This document shows positions 15,701-21,696 of a stretch of DNA of 23,615 bases, one piece after another. Both the position numbers and the translations under genes were made by a program. Under the pieces are notes generated by a model. It searched no databases. It was given only the letters and a program-made list of their open reading frames with translations, and was not told the origin of the DNA. The stretch comes from a virus: positions 1 to 23,615 of the IMG/VR virus record IMGVR_UViG_3300018428_000188, one strand, 5' to 3'. Every line of letters starts with the position of its first letter. Position 1 is the first letter of the stretch.

Positions 15701-17671
15701 TCTTTCACTTAAATTTCTGTTTCCTTTTGCGGCTGCCTCAGTGTCTGCCCCAAAAGCTTGAAGAACATTTATAACGCCCATCCCTTGCTTTTCAAGGTCC
15801 TTAAAAGCATCAGTAACTTGTTGACCACTAATTCCTGCTAGTCTAGCGGCTGGTCCGACTATTAAAGCAGCATCTCCCAATTCTATGAGACCCGCTATAG
15901 TTTGTTCAAGCACTAATTTTTTAAGAGCATCATCAGTACCCTCAAGCTCTTTTTGTAGTGCGGCTATTCCTTTTGCAGCTAGTGTTCCAACTCCGTGCAT
16001 CTGCATCAGAGGCTTTACTGTTTCTTCAAAAAACTTCGCTGCATTTCTTCCAGCGCGCCCAGACCCATCTATAGCCCTTAAGAGACCTTTGTTTAAGGTG
16101 CCTGCCACATCCTCAGAGACTCCATCCAACTCTTCTAATCTCTTTTTTGTGATATTGGCTCGAACAGCTAGTATTTCGAATGCTTTACCTCCTCCAGCCA
16201 TAGTCACAGCGAGTCCTGCTACAGTTACTTTTAAATTTTCTGCTCTAACAGACATATCTGTAAAAAATTCTTTTATCTCTTGTATAATATCTACATCAAA
16301 AAAGCTTCCTACTAGTTGTGCAACAGAAATTGCGGCAAATAACCCACCTACAGCCATGCGTAATCCTGCAAATGCTACAGTTAGCCCTCTAACAGCGAGA
16401 CCTGTAACATTTGCAATTGCGCTATATGCAGCGGTTCTGCCTCCTGCTTTGGTAATAGCAGCATTATTTAGTCGTATAACATCATTTAAAACTTTGTATC
16501 TTTTACTATTTGAATCAAGTAAATCTCTATTCTTTTCATAAACCTTATTAGCTGCTTTAAGGGCAGCAACATTCTTAAGTTGTCCAGATTCTTGCGCTTT
16601 TATAGTTGATGCAAGTTCTCGGGCCTCCGCGGGGTTTTGTTGTCCTGCGATTCTGCTTTGAAAACCAGATAAACCTCTTCTTTCTCTTGCACCCCCAAAA
16701 GCTCCTACTACTCGCTCAATATTAGCAGACGCTATGGTTGCCTTTTCCGCAGCACCCGTTGCAAATGTTCCTAGTTTAGCTAAAGCATTTGTCGCAAATC
16801 CCCCTATTACTTGTAAAGCTTTACCAAAAACTAAACTTATAATAGCTAAGAAAGCTAATAAGGCATTATTACCTTCTCCCAAGAAATCTACAAAGGGTTT
16901 TAAAATAGTAGTGACTCCTTGCCCAAATCCAATAGCTAGCTCTTGAATCTGAACTAAGAATTTTTCAAAACTAGCTTGAGCACTTTCAACATTTGTAGCA
17001 ATAGCAGAAAACTTTTTCTGACCTTCTTCAATCACAGCATTAGCAAAAGCTTGTCGTTTTTCATAGTTAGTTAAGCTTGAAGCAGCGACATTTAGTTTAG
17101 CCGCATACGCCTCTACAGCAGGGTCAATTCTAGCGAAAATACCAAGTTCGTCTAAAAGTTCTGGTTCTAACTTAGCCGTACCTCTGACTACTCGTTGTAG
17201 TGCATCAGTTAAATTTCTACCCAACGCTCTTGAAGCTTTAAAAGAAATATCAGTAAGGTCTTCAATTTGATCTCTTCCTAAACCAGCAGACAACGCAATG
17301 TTAACGTTCTGTGCAGCCTCTTCTAGAGCGATTTGGCCGTCTGTAATGTTTTTTACACTCGCCAATATCTGATCACCAGATTGACCAATTTCTGCAGCTA
17401 AAGCTCTTGTACCCCTGATAACTGTCTCAAACTGGGCAACTTTTTGTAGTGCCGCAAAAGCCTGTTGTAAAGCAAAAACGTTAGCAGCAGCACCCGCGTA
17501 GGCAGCAACAAAACCACCCAAACCAGACGCTTGAGCAGAAAATTGTCTACTTGTTGACGCACTAGCTTGCCCCAGACGTGTTTGAGCGCGACCAACATTT
17601 TCAATGTCTTTGGCCGCTTTCTGGGTTCCTTTAGTTTCAACTGCAATTTGTATTTTGCTTTTTTGTGCCAT
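12743..17671 (-). CDS. H: Tail tape measure protein
   Basis: A 1642-residue tape measure protein: it sets tail length and is ejected with the DNA. The position (after G/G-T chaperones, before M), the size and the Ala/Gln/Glu/Lys-rich helical composition fit. Hydrophobic segments occur near residues 270-295 (NALLAFLAIISLVFGKAL), 435-460 (MAVGGLFAAISVAQLVG) and close to the C-terminus (GAGLGALAGGLIGGPAGS), a usual pattern for membrane passage. The central region (about 830-1250) is heptad-like coiled coil. The C-terminus has AAGGALRDRVPAMLEPGEFV, a motif frequent at tape measure ends. No lysozyme or peptidase domain is visible. At about 0.15 nm per residue the tail would be roughly 245 nm. SD AAGGA lies in the end of the preceding gene, two bases separate stop and start. 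Confidence 0.95.
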   Translation of the reverse strand: MAQKSKIQIAVETKGTQKAAKDIENVGRAQTRLGQASASTSRQFSAQASGLGGFVAAYAGAAANVFALQQAFAALQKVAQFETVIRGTRALAAEIGQSGDQILASVKNITDGQIALEEAAQNVNIALSAGLGRDQIEDLTDISFKASRALGRNLTDALQRVVRGTAKLEPELLDELGIFARIDPAVEAYAAKLNVAASSLTNYEKRQAFANAVIEEGQKKFSAIATNVESAQASFEKFLVQIQELAIGFGQGVTTILKPFVDFLGEGNNALLAFLAIISLVFGKALQVIGGFATNALAKLGTFATGAAEKATIASANIERVVGAFGGARERRGLSGFQSRIAGQQNPAEARELASTIKAQESGQLKNVAALKAANKVYEKNRDLLDSNSKRYKVLNDVIRLNNAAITKAGGRTAAYSAIANVTGLAVRGLTVAFAGLRMAVGGLFAAISVAQLVGSFFDVDIIQEIKEFFTDMSVRAENLKVTVAGLAVTMAGGGKAFEILAVRANITKKRLEELDGVSEDVAGTLNKGLLRAIDGSGRAGRNAAKFFEETVKPLMQMHGVGTLAAKGIAALQKELEGTDDALKKLVLEQTIAGLIELGDAALIVGPAARLAGISGQQVTDAFKDLEKQGMGVINVLQAFGADTEAAAKGNRNLSERTTEVITSVTLFANVLRAANKEFLEGSTSSEKLSKQLSGMRSNFEKLHAMGPPTREAAKALAEMAAEIEKVDGRLRELKTAEAITKGLTDNFGKFIKAADAAAFSGVMNNLEGLGKEAAQFARLQQVIIGGAATGDAQDAVSKERRDAANKAMKILYGMSLQLPAIIKKRADAEEKVEEKLRGQLAILKEQNTAKRIQLRLSEQQATDRRENTAAAEAVKLLEAQKKLQEELGKAKQQELDFQKQMNQLNHEALMQQRELAEIGMRSAAAGAQGGRESGIRGAQAQLADMQAFPNLNTLESIRQKQEEIINRELDNQLKIIAEKERVAKFEAETARENLREAIRQNMAERAAKQEELATLVRVQEQERVIAEANAAMEQNKIRQEGERLKIQAELIGAQARAAQSQNDVAEKARQAAVARQKLELNNLKIQVDTVEKFQEALNQENLFTKTINAFLAASNRQDLIVDPTQFKAAKIVADFAELEKQIDKNNALARQGYLERNQAITDEFASKTRINQLDQSANSALLLNIQKRQSVEAEIARTANATARKALENEAELLTKKIDGQFKEFNIIDANEKAKLEALAREKAAAQDNAKARQDALDRERDLIRNVLDDISEKIQNRLGGAVEDFFGAIREGTLTMENFKQGVKDLFVGILEDVTTSVTEQFVINPIKEFIKGQMGNLASMFGGGASPQQAVVQAIQNQTGVSQQIAQTAQNNLKDIFDKQMSIFEGLGMDVQRVQVVGGIGGIGSPVLVQQVDAGLDGTSLDLAGQTRSLRKLDKQQTEAVNTTKKQISADEDGILTSQSLAGEQGVLATKSSDLGFSFENLADFAGMAGAGLGALAGGLIGGPAGSAVGSIVGMIAGEGIKMLASSFFPAASGGVVRHMAAGGALRDRVPAMLEPGEFVIRKPMAKAIGGPALNAMNAHGTMPNSPNVVVNMNNQGTPQESEGKPNVQVTPEAIIVDIVTRDMQNNGPIRRSIRGNLS

Positions 17672-17673
17672 TC

Positions 17674-17976
17674 TTATTTCCTTGCTTTACGTTGTGCTTC
17701 GTAATGCTTGCTTGATTCTGCAATAATAAATTGTAATAACTCAAAAGCGTCTCGGTTACCTTCAATACCATATAACTCCATGATATCACCAAGACCTGCA
17801 AAGTCTTTACCTAACCATATACCATTCATCCCTTCTATTTTATCTGGCAATGCTTGAAAAAGTGTTACTGCGATTGCCGCCTCATATGACAAATCATTAA
17901 AAGTCATAGGCATTTCATCTGGGTCTGGTTCCCAACCCATTTGTTCACACATTAGCAAGTATTGCTCTTGCGTCAT
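17674..17976 (-). CDS. T: Tail assembly chaperone T part (expressed as G-T frameshift product)
   Basis: A 100-residue open frame in the -1 frame relative to the upstream chaperone, matching the lambda T position. Its ATG overlaps the G stop (ATGA), but the only purine run (GGGGG) is directly against the ATG, too close for a good ribosome site, so independent initiation looks weak. The frame is open upstream of the ATG to 18025, and a slippery heptamer at 18015-18021 would join it to G. The product would be 143 residues of G plus 113 residues ending here, 256 in all. In lambda the T domain binds the tube protein while G coats the tape measure. Confidence 0.82.
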   Translation of the reverse strand: MTQEQYLLMCEQMGWEPDPDEMPMTFNDLSYEAAIAVTLFQALPDKIEGMNGIWLGKDFAGLGDIMELYGIEGNRDAFELLQFIIAESSKHYEAQRKARK

Positions 17977-18443
17977 TCCCCCTGCTTGGAACTGGTGCCG
18001 GAGGAACTTTTCAAGTTTTTTACGTCAGTTTCCTTTTTTGTAATAGAAAACTGTTCAAACTCATTCATAGTATCTGTAACAAATTGATCAAATACTGTAG
18101 AATTAGTAATCAAACTTAACGCTTCTTCTTGAGAATAAGGAATCTCTTCTTCTCCATCATCTCCGCTAATATCAACGGGCAACAATAATGGAAGATGCTT
18201 AACTTTAAGACCTTTCCAGCCTTTAATTGCTCTTTCACAATAGGCGGCTAAAAACTTATCGTTATCAATTTCTTCTTCTCTTTGTCGAGTACGTTTATTA
18301 AACTTAAAGGTTAGACTCGCGTTACGAATCTTCATTAAATCCTCTCTATTTAAATATACTAGACTAATAACAAATTCCTCAATATCTGGGAATTCAACGT
18401 CGACAACTGTTTCAGTTGCCATTAGGGATGCGATCTTACTCAT
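17973..18443 (-). CDS. G: Tail assembly chaperone G
   Basis: A 156-residue protein between the tube protein and the tape measure, as lambda gpG or the N-terminal part of other tail chaperones. It shows the usual make-up: a beta-rich N-terminus (VVDVEFPDIEEFVISLVYLN), a helical middle with charged residues (KFNKRTRQREEEIDNDKFLA) and a hydrophilic C-terminal tail rich in Ser/Lys (KNLKSSSGTSSKQGE). It has a strong ribosome site (AAAGGAGAGGGG) and follows a terminator hairpin, so its dose is probably set low relative to the tube protein. Sequence similarity in this family is low; the call depends mainly on gene order and on the frameshift architecture. Confidence 0.83.
   Translation of the reverse strand: MSKIASLMATETVVDVEFPDIEEFVISLVYLNREDLMKIRNASLTFKFNKRTRQREEEIDNDKFLAAYCERAIKGWKGLKVKHLPLLLPVDISGDDGEEEIPYSQEEALSLITNSTVFDQFVTDTMNEFEQFSITKKETDVKNLKSSSGTSSKQGE
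17976..18021 (-). promoter_or_regulatory. Programmed -1 frameshift signal: A AAA AAC heptamer plus downstream stem
   Basis: In the G frame the codons GTA AAA AAC create the heptamer A AAA AAC at 18015-18021. After eight bases a possible stem follows, TTCCTCC (18000-18006) pairing with GGGGGAA (17976-17982), seven pairs with one U-G, loop 17 bases. The -1 frame from there is open into the T frame with no stop. The only other in-frame heptamer, A AAA AAG at 18033-18039, would hit TGA at 18025-18027. The geometry matches known tail chaperone frameshift sites; efficiency is unknown. Confidence 0.8.
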
Positions 18444-18460
18444 TTTCCCCTCTCCTTTCT

Positions 18461-18489
18461 ATAATAAAAAGGGTGTTCACCGATTTCAA
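18461..18489 (-). promoter_or_regulatory. Possible sigma70-like promoter overlapping the terminator
   Basis: On the minus strand TTGAAA (18484-18489) is separated by 17 bases from TATTAT (18461-18466), each 5/6 to consensus. The start point would lie about 11 bases before the chaperone ATG, leaving a very short leader that still includes GAGAGGGG. The -10 box is made largely from the terminator's U-run, so in an AT-rich genome it may be a chance match. Confidence 0.3.
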
Positions 18490-18543
18490 CTTGAGTTCAG
18501 CCGAGGGGAAAAGCTAAACACATTGTTAACACGATGAACACCC
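18466..18543 (-). terminator. Intrinsic terminator-like hairpin between tube protein and chaperone genes
   Basis: Read on the minus strand, GGGTGTTCATCG (18532-18543) pairs with CGGTGAACACCC (18471-18482): twelve pairs including one U-G, loop of about 49 bases with a smaller inner hairpin (AACTCAAGTT). It is followed at once by TTTTT (18466-18470). The loop is longer than usual, but a stem plus U-run between a highly expressed tube gene and low-dose chaperone genes is a common phage arrangement. It probably terminates partially, as the genes downstream must still be transcribed. Confidence 0.7.
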
Positions 18544-18584
18544 ACATGAAATTTTATTTTAGTTACCCCTCTATAACTAATTTA

Positions 18585-19886
18585 TTAAGCTGCTTCAACA
18601 ACAAATGTTACGTTGGCACCATCACCCTTTTGGGCAGTAGTTTCTTGTGCTAAGAACTCAGCAGTAATACCAACAACGTCTTCAATTGTGTGTGTTGGGA
18701 AACTAAACTGAGTAGCCTGCATATCAATCGCAAAGTAAGGAGCCGTAGCACCACCAATTTTAAGGTTGGCTTGAGTTCCTTGAGCAATTGAAGTTGAGGT
18801 ATTTGCAACAATATCTCGTAAGAATGAAGCAGAGTTATCACTCGCTGTAGCGCCACTTCTTAGATAAGCACTAATTGACCCTGAAATTGTTTGCACACCT
18901 GTAAACTGCGAAATTGGTGAGTTAAGGCTTGCAAGTTCTTCTGGTGTTAAATACGTAATGTTGTTGTTAACATCAAAAGTTAGTCCTGTAACAGGGAATG
19001 TATAGCTTGCAGTATCTCCGCTTGATGTATCTGTAATGTCGATAGTTGATAGCCGGTTCTGAATAAATTCAGCACTAGTAGCTGCTCCTGCAACGTTATA
19101 AGAGTTCCAAGGATGATACTTACTAGTATTTGCTGTATCACCATCAACTTTATAGATATCAATTGAAGATCCGCCAGCAGCTGTTGTACCATTATTTAGA
19201 GTACCACCAAAAACGTTAATAGCAACGTCTCTGGGTGACCCTGTAAGTTCTACAAGGTTGGTGGCAAAACCAGTCCAAGTTGTAGTAGCAATTCCGTCAA
19301 TAGCAGCATCAATTGATGCTTGGTTAACAGTGGCGTTAGCCAACTGATACACAACGTTATCAACTTTCATATATAAATGTGCTTCTGTAGCGGTTGCAAA
19401 GTTTGGGTTACAAGCAGCAACGTTAGAGGAAGCCGCACGGTTGCGGTTTTCCCACTTAGCAATGGAAGTATCCTCTGTGCCTTGCCAAGCACTTTGCATT
19501 TTAGTTCCGTCAGCAGGCGCAGTTGCACTAAGCATTGCTTGCCATAGGAACCAGTCTGCAACAGGGGTAGCGTTACCATTTTCAAGTAAGTTAGTTGTAG
19601 CTGCTCCGTTAATTGAAGTGGCTCGTGTGGGTTTCAAATATGCCTGGAAGTTCCAGTCAACTGGGTTAATAGCTGTATTGAACCTCTGTTGAGAACGATC
19701 AGGTGATGTGCCACTTTCGAGCGATGTAATGTCTTGAGTTGCCGCTGATTGACTAAATGCATATCCTGCAAGTACTTCAACCTGCCAAGTGTTGGCGGGA
19801 CTCATTGCAGTAGCGGCAGCGCCACCATTGATATCAACGGTGGAGTAGAAAATTTTTGTATTTCTTTGTAAGTTAAGCGATGCCAT
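18585..19886 (-). CDS. Major tail tube protein
   Basis: A 433-residue protein between the tail terminator and the chaperones, the place of lambda gpV or HK97 major tail proteins. It is rich in Ala, Thr, Ser and Asn, with few charged residues and no Cys-rich motif, and predicted as largely beta. An inner part with GSPRDVAINVFGG and FPVTGLTFDVNNNITYLTPE followed by SGSISAYLRSG and a C-terminal GITAEFLAQET fits a tube domain with an added surface domain, since simple tube proteins have 150-250 residues. The ribosome site is strong (AAAGGAGCTT, nine bases from ATG). A terminator-like hairpin follows the gene. Its base composition is less AT-rich than its neighbours, as expected for a very highly expressed structural protein. 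No close family name is claimed. Confidence 0.85.
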   Translation of the reverse strand: MASLNLQRNTKIFYSTVDINGGAAATAMSPANTWQVEVLAGYAFSQSAATQDITSLESGTSPDRSQQRFNTAINPVDWNFQAYLKPTRATSINGAATTNLLENGNATPVADWFLWQAMLSATAPADGTKMQSAWQGTEDTSIAKWENRNRAASSNVAACNPNFATATEAHLYMKVDNVVYQLANATVNQASIDAAIDGIATTTWTGFATNLVELTGSPRDVAINVFGGTLNNGTTAAGGSSIDIYKVDGDTANTSKYHPWNSYNVAGAATSAEFIQNRLSTIDITDTSSGDTASYTFPVTGLTFDVNNNITYLTPEELASLNSPISQFTGVQTISGSISAYLRSGATASDNSASFLRDIVANTSTSIAQGTQANLKIGGATAPYFAIDMQATQFSFPTHTIEDVVGITAEFLAQETTAQKGDGANVTFVVEAA

Positions 19887-19900
19887 TTCTTAAAGCTCCT

Positions 19901-20353
19901 TTAATCTTCTATTTCATATCCAACGTTTATAAAGACTTCTCCAAGACCAAATGGTTCTATGAGTCCTTCGTCTGTTGAAATATTTGATATGTTAAATTGT
20001 AGTATTCCTTTATCAGATTGACTTGATATGCCATATATAACATGTTCCACGTCGTCTATCAAGTTTTCTAGACCGTCTTGTGCCTCTTCTTGTTTTATAT
20101 AACATCTAATAACTATAGGAAGATTAGCTAAAGTAAATCCTTGAGTCTGATAATCTCTGGTTTCTGCTCCCGCACTTAAATATAAGGCAGGAAAATCATT
20201 TACTTCGTCAATAAATTTTAGCTGTCTAAAAACATTATTTGCTAAATCAAAGTTATAAGTGTAGGAGTCGTCAAAAGTTGAAGAGTCACCATTAATTTTT
20301 TTTAATTCTGTGACAAGGAAATTTACAATATCTCTTCTTCGACTATTTGCCAT
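19901..20353 (-). CDS. Tail terminator protein (start placed at internal ATG 20353)
   Basis: A protein of 150 residues from the ATG at 20353 (MANSRRRDIVNFLVTELKKI), which has AAGGA eight bases upstream. An in-frame ATG at 20428 would add 25 residues (MDVKIYRLQTRKW...), but that stretch overlaps a candidate promoter and has no clear ribosome site, so I reject it. The pattern is that of tail terminator (lambda gpU-like/TrP) proteins: an N-terminal helix, then strands around FIDEVNDFPALYLSAGAE, LPIVIRCYIKQE, a helix LENLIDDVEHVIYGI, and a final strand pair ending FINVGYEIED. These cap the finished tube and join it to the neck. Position just before the tube gene supports this. Medium-high confidence by synteny and fold pattern, not by a signature motif. 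Confidence 0.75.
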   Translation of the reverse strand: MANSRRRDIVNFLVTELKKINGDSSTFDDSYTYNFDLANNVFRQLKFIDEVNDFPALYLSAGAETRDYQTQGFTLANLPIVIRCYIKQEEAQDGLENLIDDVEHVIYGISSQSDKGILQFNISNISTDEGLIEPFGLGEVFINVGYEIED

Positions 20354-20378
20354 TAATTTTTTCCTTAGCCTATATAGA

Positions 20379-20407
20379 AGTATAACAGACCATTTTCTTG
20401 TCTGCAA
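20379..20407 (-). promoter_or_regulatory. Candidate sigma70-like promoter before tail terminator and tube genes
   Basis: On the minus strand TTGCAG (20402-20407), 17 bases, then TATACT (20379-20384; 5/6 to consensus), with an AT-rich stretch upstream. Predicted start near 20372, giving a leader of about 20 bases with AAGGA before ATG 20353. It lies in the only gap (86 bases) of the neck region and would boost the tube protein. Motif match only; it may be chance. Confidence 0.42.
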
Positions 20408-20439
20408 TCTATAAATTTTTACATCCAATAAATATCTAT

Positions 20440-21696
20440 TTAAAATCCCTTTAAAACATTAAATTGTCTTCCAACTCTTCGTTGGGTTATGTTTCTAATA
20501 CTTCCCTCAATAGTCTCATTAGGATTTCTTGAAGTATTTTGATGCACTTCGTAAATAGGGTTATAATAATATCTAATTAAGTTACCTCTAACCTGAGTTA
20601 GAACACTTCTAACGAAACGTCCACTTCTGTTTGTTAATATTTCGTCACTCAGAGGAGGTCCTTGTAAAGGTCCTTTAGGCATTCTCGCAAACAAAGATCT
20701 TTGAACTGCTGCAGTGAGTTGAGAAGAAGAAATAGTAGCTTGCATCTCCTTCTTTTTTCTTGGGCCTCCCTTGCGTGAACCTTTAATTTTACCCTTTGTC
20801 ATTGGAATACTAGCACCTGATGGGTATTCCATTATAATATCAAAATCAATTCCTGATGCTTGATTAGTTACTTTTCGTCTACCTGGTAAGGTAGTTAGTG
20901 CTTTTTCAAATTCTTCTGCTGTCCCGACAGTGATTGCGGGTCCCGCATCTAATATTGATTTTATTAATTGTCTCTCAAAAGATTCGCTTAATTTTAAAAC
21001 AATGGCAGCAGGCTTAGTTAATTCTGTAACAAAAGGAGGAGAAGTAAACTTATTTAAAGGAAATGCTATATTTATTACGTCTACTGCTGTAACTTTATTA
21101 CCTCCACTTACTTGAAATTTAGAAATCTGTAAAACTCTTGCTTTACGATAAAACTGCATAAATAAATCGGGGTCATTTTCTTTAATTAAGTTAAAAAATC
21201 CACCAGCCCCACCTAAAGCGGTTCTAGCAGCTTTTAAGACTCCTTGTTTATCTTCTATGTCTACTCCTGGGTCTGCTGTTTGGGCTGCTCTTTTTATAGA
21301 GTCTGTTAAAGATAATGAGCCTACTTGTTGTCCCTCCTCAACGGCAAAAGGAGACGCTTGTCCAATAGTAGCACCACCTTTTCCTCCTCGGGTTGCTTTT
21401 AACTCTGTTTCTGTTATTTCTTCTAGGCCAAGAGCTGCGGCTAAAGGTGCAGATATTTCTTCTGCGTTAATCTCAAAGTCTGGAACTAAACGAGCACTAC
21501 CACCCCTAACTGTTGCTTTGTAAAATTTATCTATTGATTGCTCTAAAGCAGTTTGACTAATTCTTCTAGTTGGCTTTCCTCCAAGAAGAGGTTTACCTCC
21601 TTTTTTGACTCCGCGTAAAAAATTAGAATAATTATCTAATAATTCTGGTTCTGTAATTCTTACGCTAAATGCTGTAATTCCTACAGGAGATGCCAT
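20440..21696 (-). CDS. Neck protein of unknown family, possibly gp10-like
   Basis: A 418-residue protein that I do not recognise with confidence. It lies between the head-tail connector and the tail terminator, where HK97 gp10-type or head-closure proteins of 100-150 residues usually sit. The N-terminus (SPVGITAFSVRITEPELLDN) is followed by basic and Gly-rich segments (GVKKGGKPLLGGKPTRR; GKIKGSRKGGPRKKKE). The C-terminal third (LTNRSGRFVRSVLTQV, IRYYYNPIYEVHQNTSRNPN, ending RRVGRQFNVLKGF) has the N-R-S/T-G-R-F-type pattern seen in gp10-like neck proteins, so the rest may be an N-terminal addition. It starts in TAATG overlap with the connector stop and is therefore in the same operon. No signal peptide or membrane segment. 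Confidence 0.6.
   Translation of the reverse strand: MASPVGITAFSVRITEPELLDNYSNFLRGVKKGGKPLLGGKPTRRISQTALEQSIDKFYKATVRGGSARLVPDFEINAEEISAPLAAALGLEEITETELKATRGGKGGATIGQASPFAVEEGQQVGSLSLTDSIKRAAQTADPGVDIEDKQGVLKAARTALGGAGGFFNLIKENDPDLFMQFYRKARVLQISKFQVSGGNKVTAVDVINIAFPLNKFTSPPFVTELTKPAAIVLKLSESFERQLIKSILDAGPAITVGTAEEFEKALTTLPGRRKVTNQASGIDFDIIMEYPSGASIPMTKGKIKGSRKGGPRKKKEMQATISSSQLTAAVQRSLFARMPKGPLQGPPLSDEILTNRSGRFVRSVLTQVRGNLIRYYYNPIYEVHQNTSRNPNETIEGSIRNITQRRVGRQFNVLKGF

Noticed and set aside
15885-16541. 218-codon open frame on the plus strand
   Set aside because: Antisense shadow of the tape measure gene, without recognisable domains; all supported genes are on the minus strand.
17398-17646. 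82-codon minus-strand frame inside the tape measure gene
   Set aside because: Out-of-frame within a firmly coding region, Leu/Lys/Arg-rich nonsense-like sequence, no start signal.
17976-17985. Slippage on the GGGGG run at the end of G
   Set aside because: The A-site codon GAA would re-pair poorly after the shift, and the heptamer does not fit X XXY YYZ; the A AAA AAC site is much better.
18033-18039. A AAA AAG heptamer as the productive frameshift site
   Set aside because: The -1 frame after it meets TGA at 18025-18027, so it cannot produce the G-T fusion.
20354-20428. 25-residue N-terminal extension of the tail terminator (ATG 20428)
   Set aside because: No clear ribosome site, overlaps a promoter-like sequence, and the basic extension does not look like the start of this family; ATG 20353 has AAGGA at the right distance.
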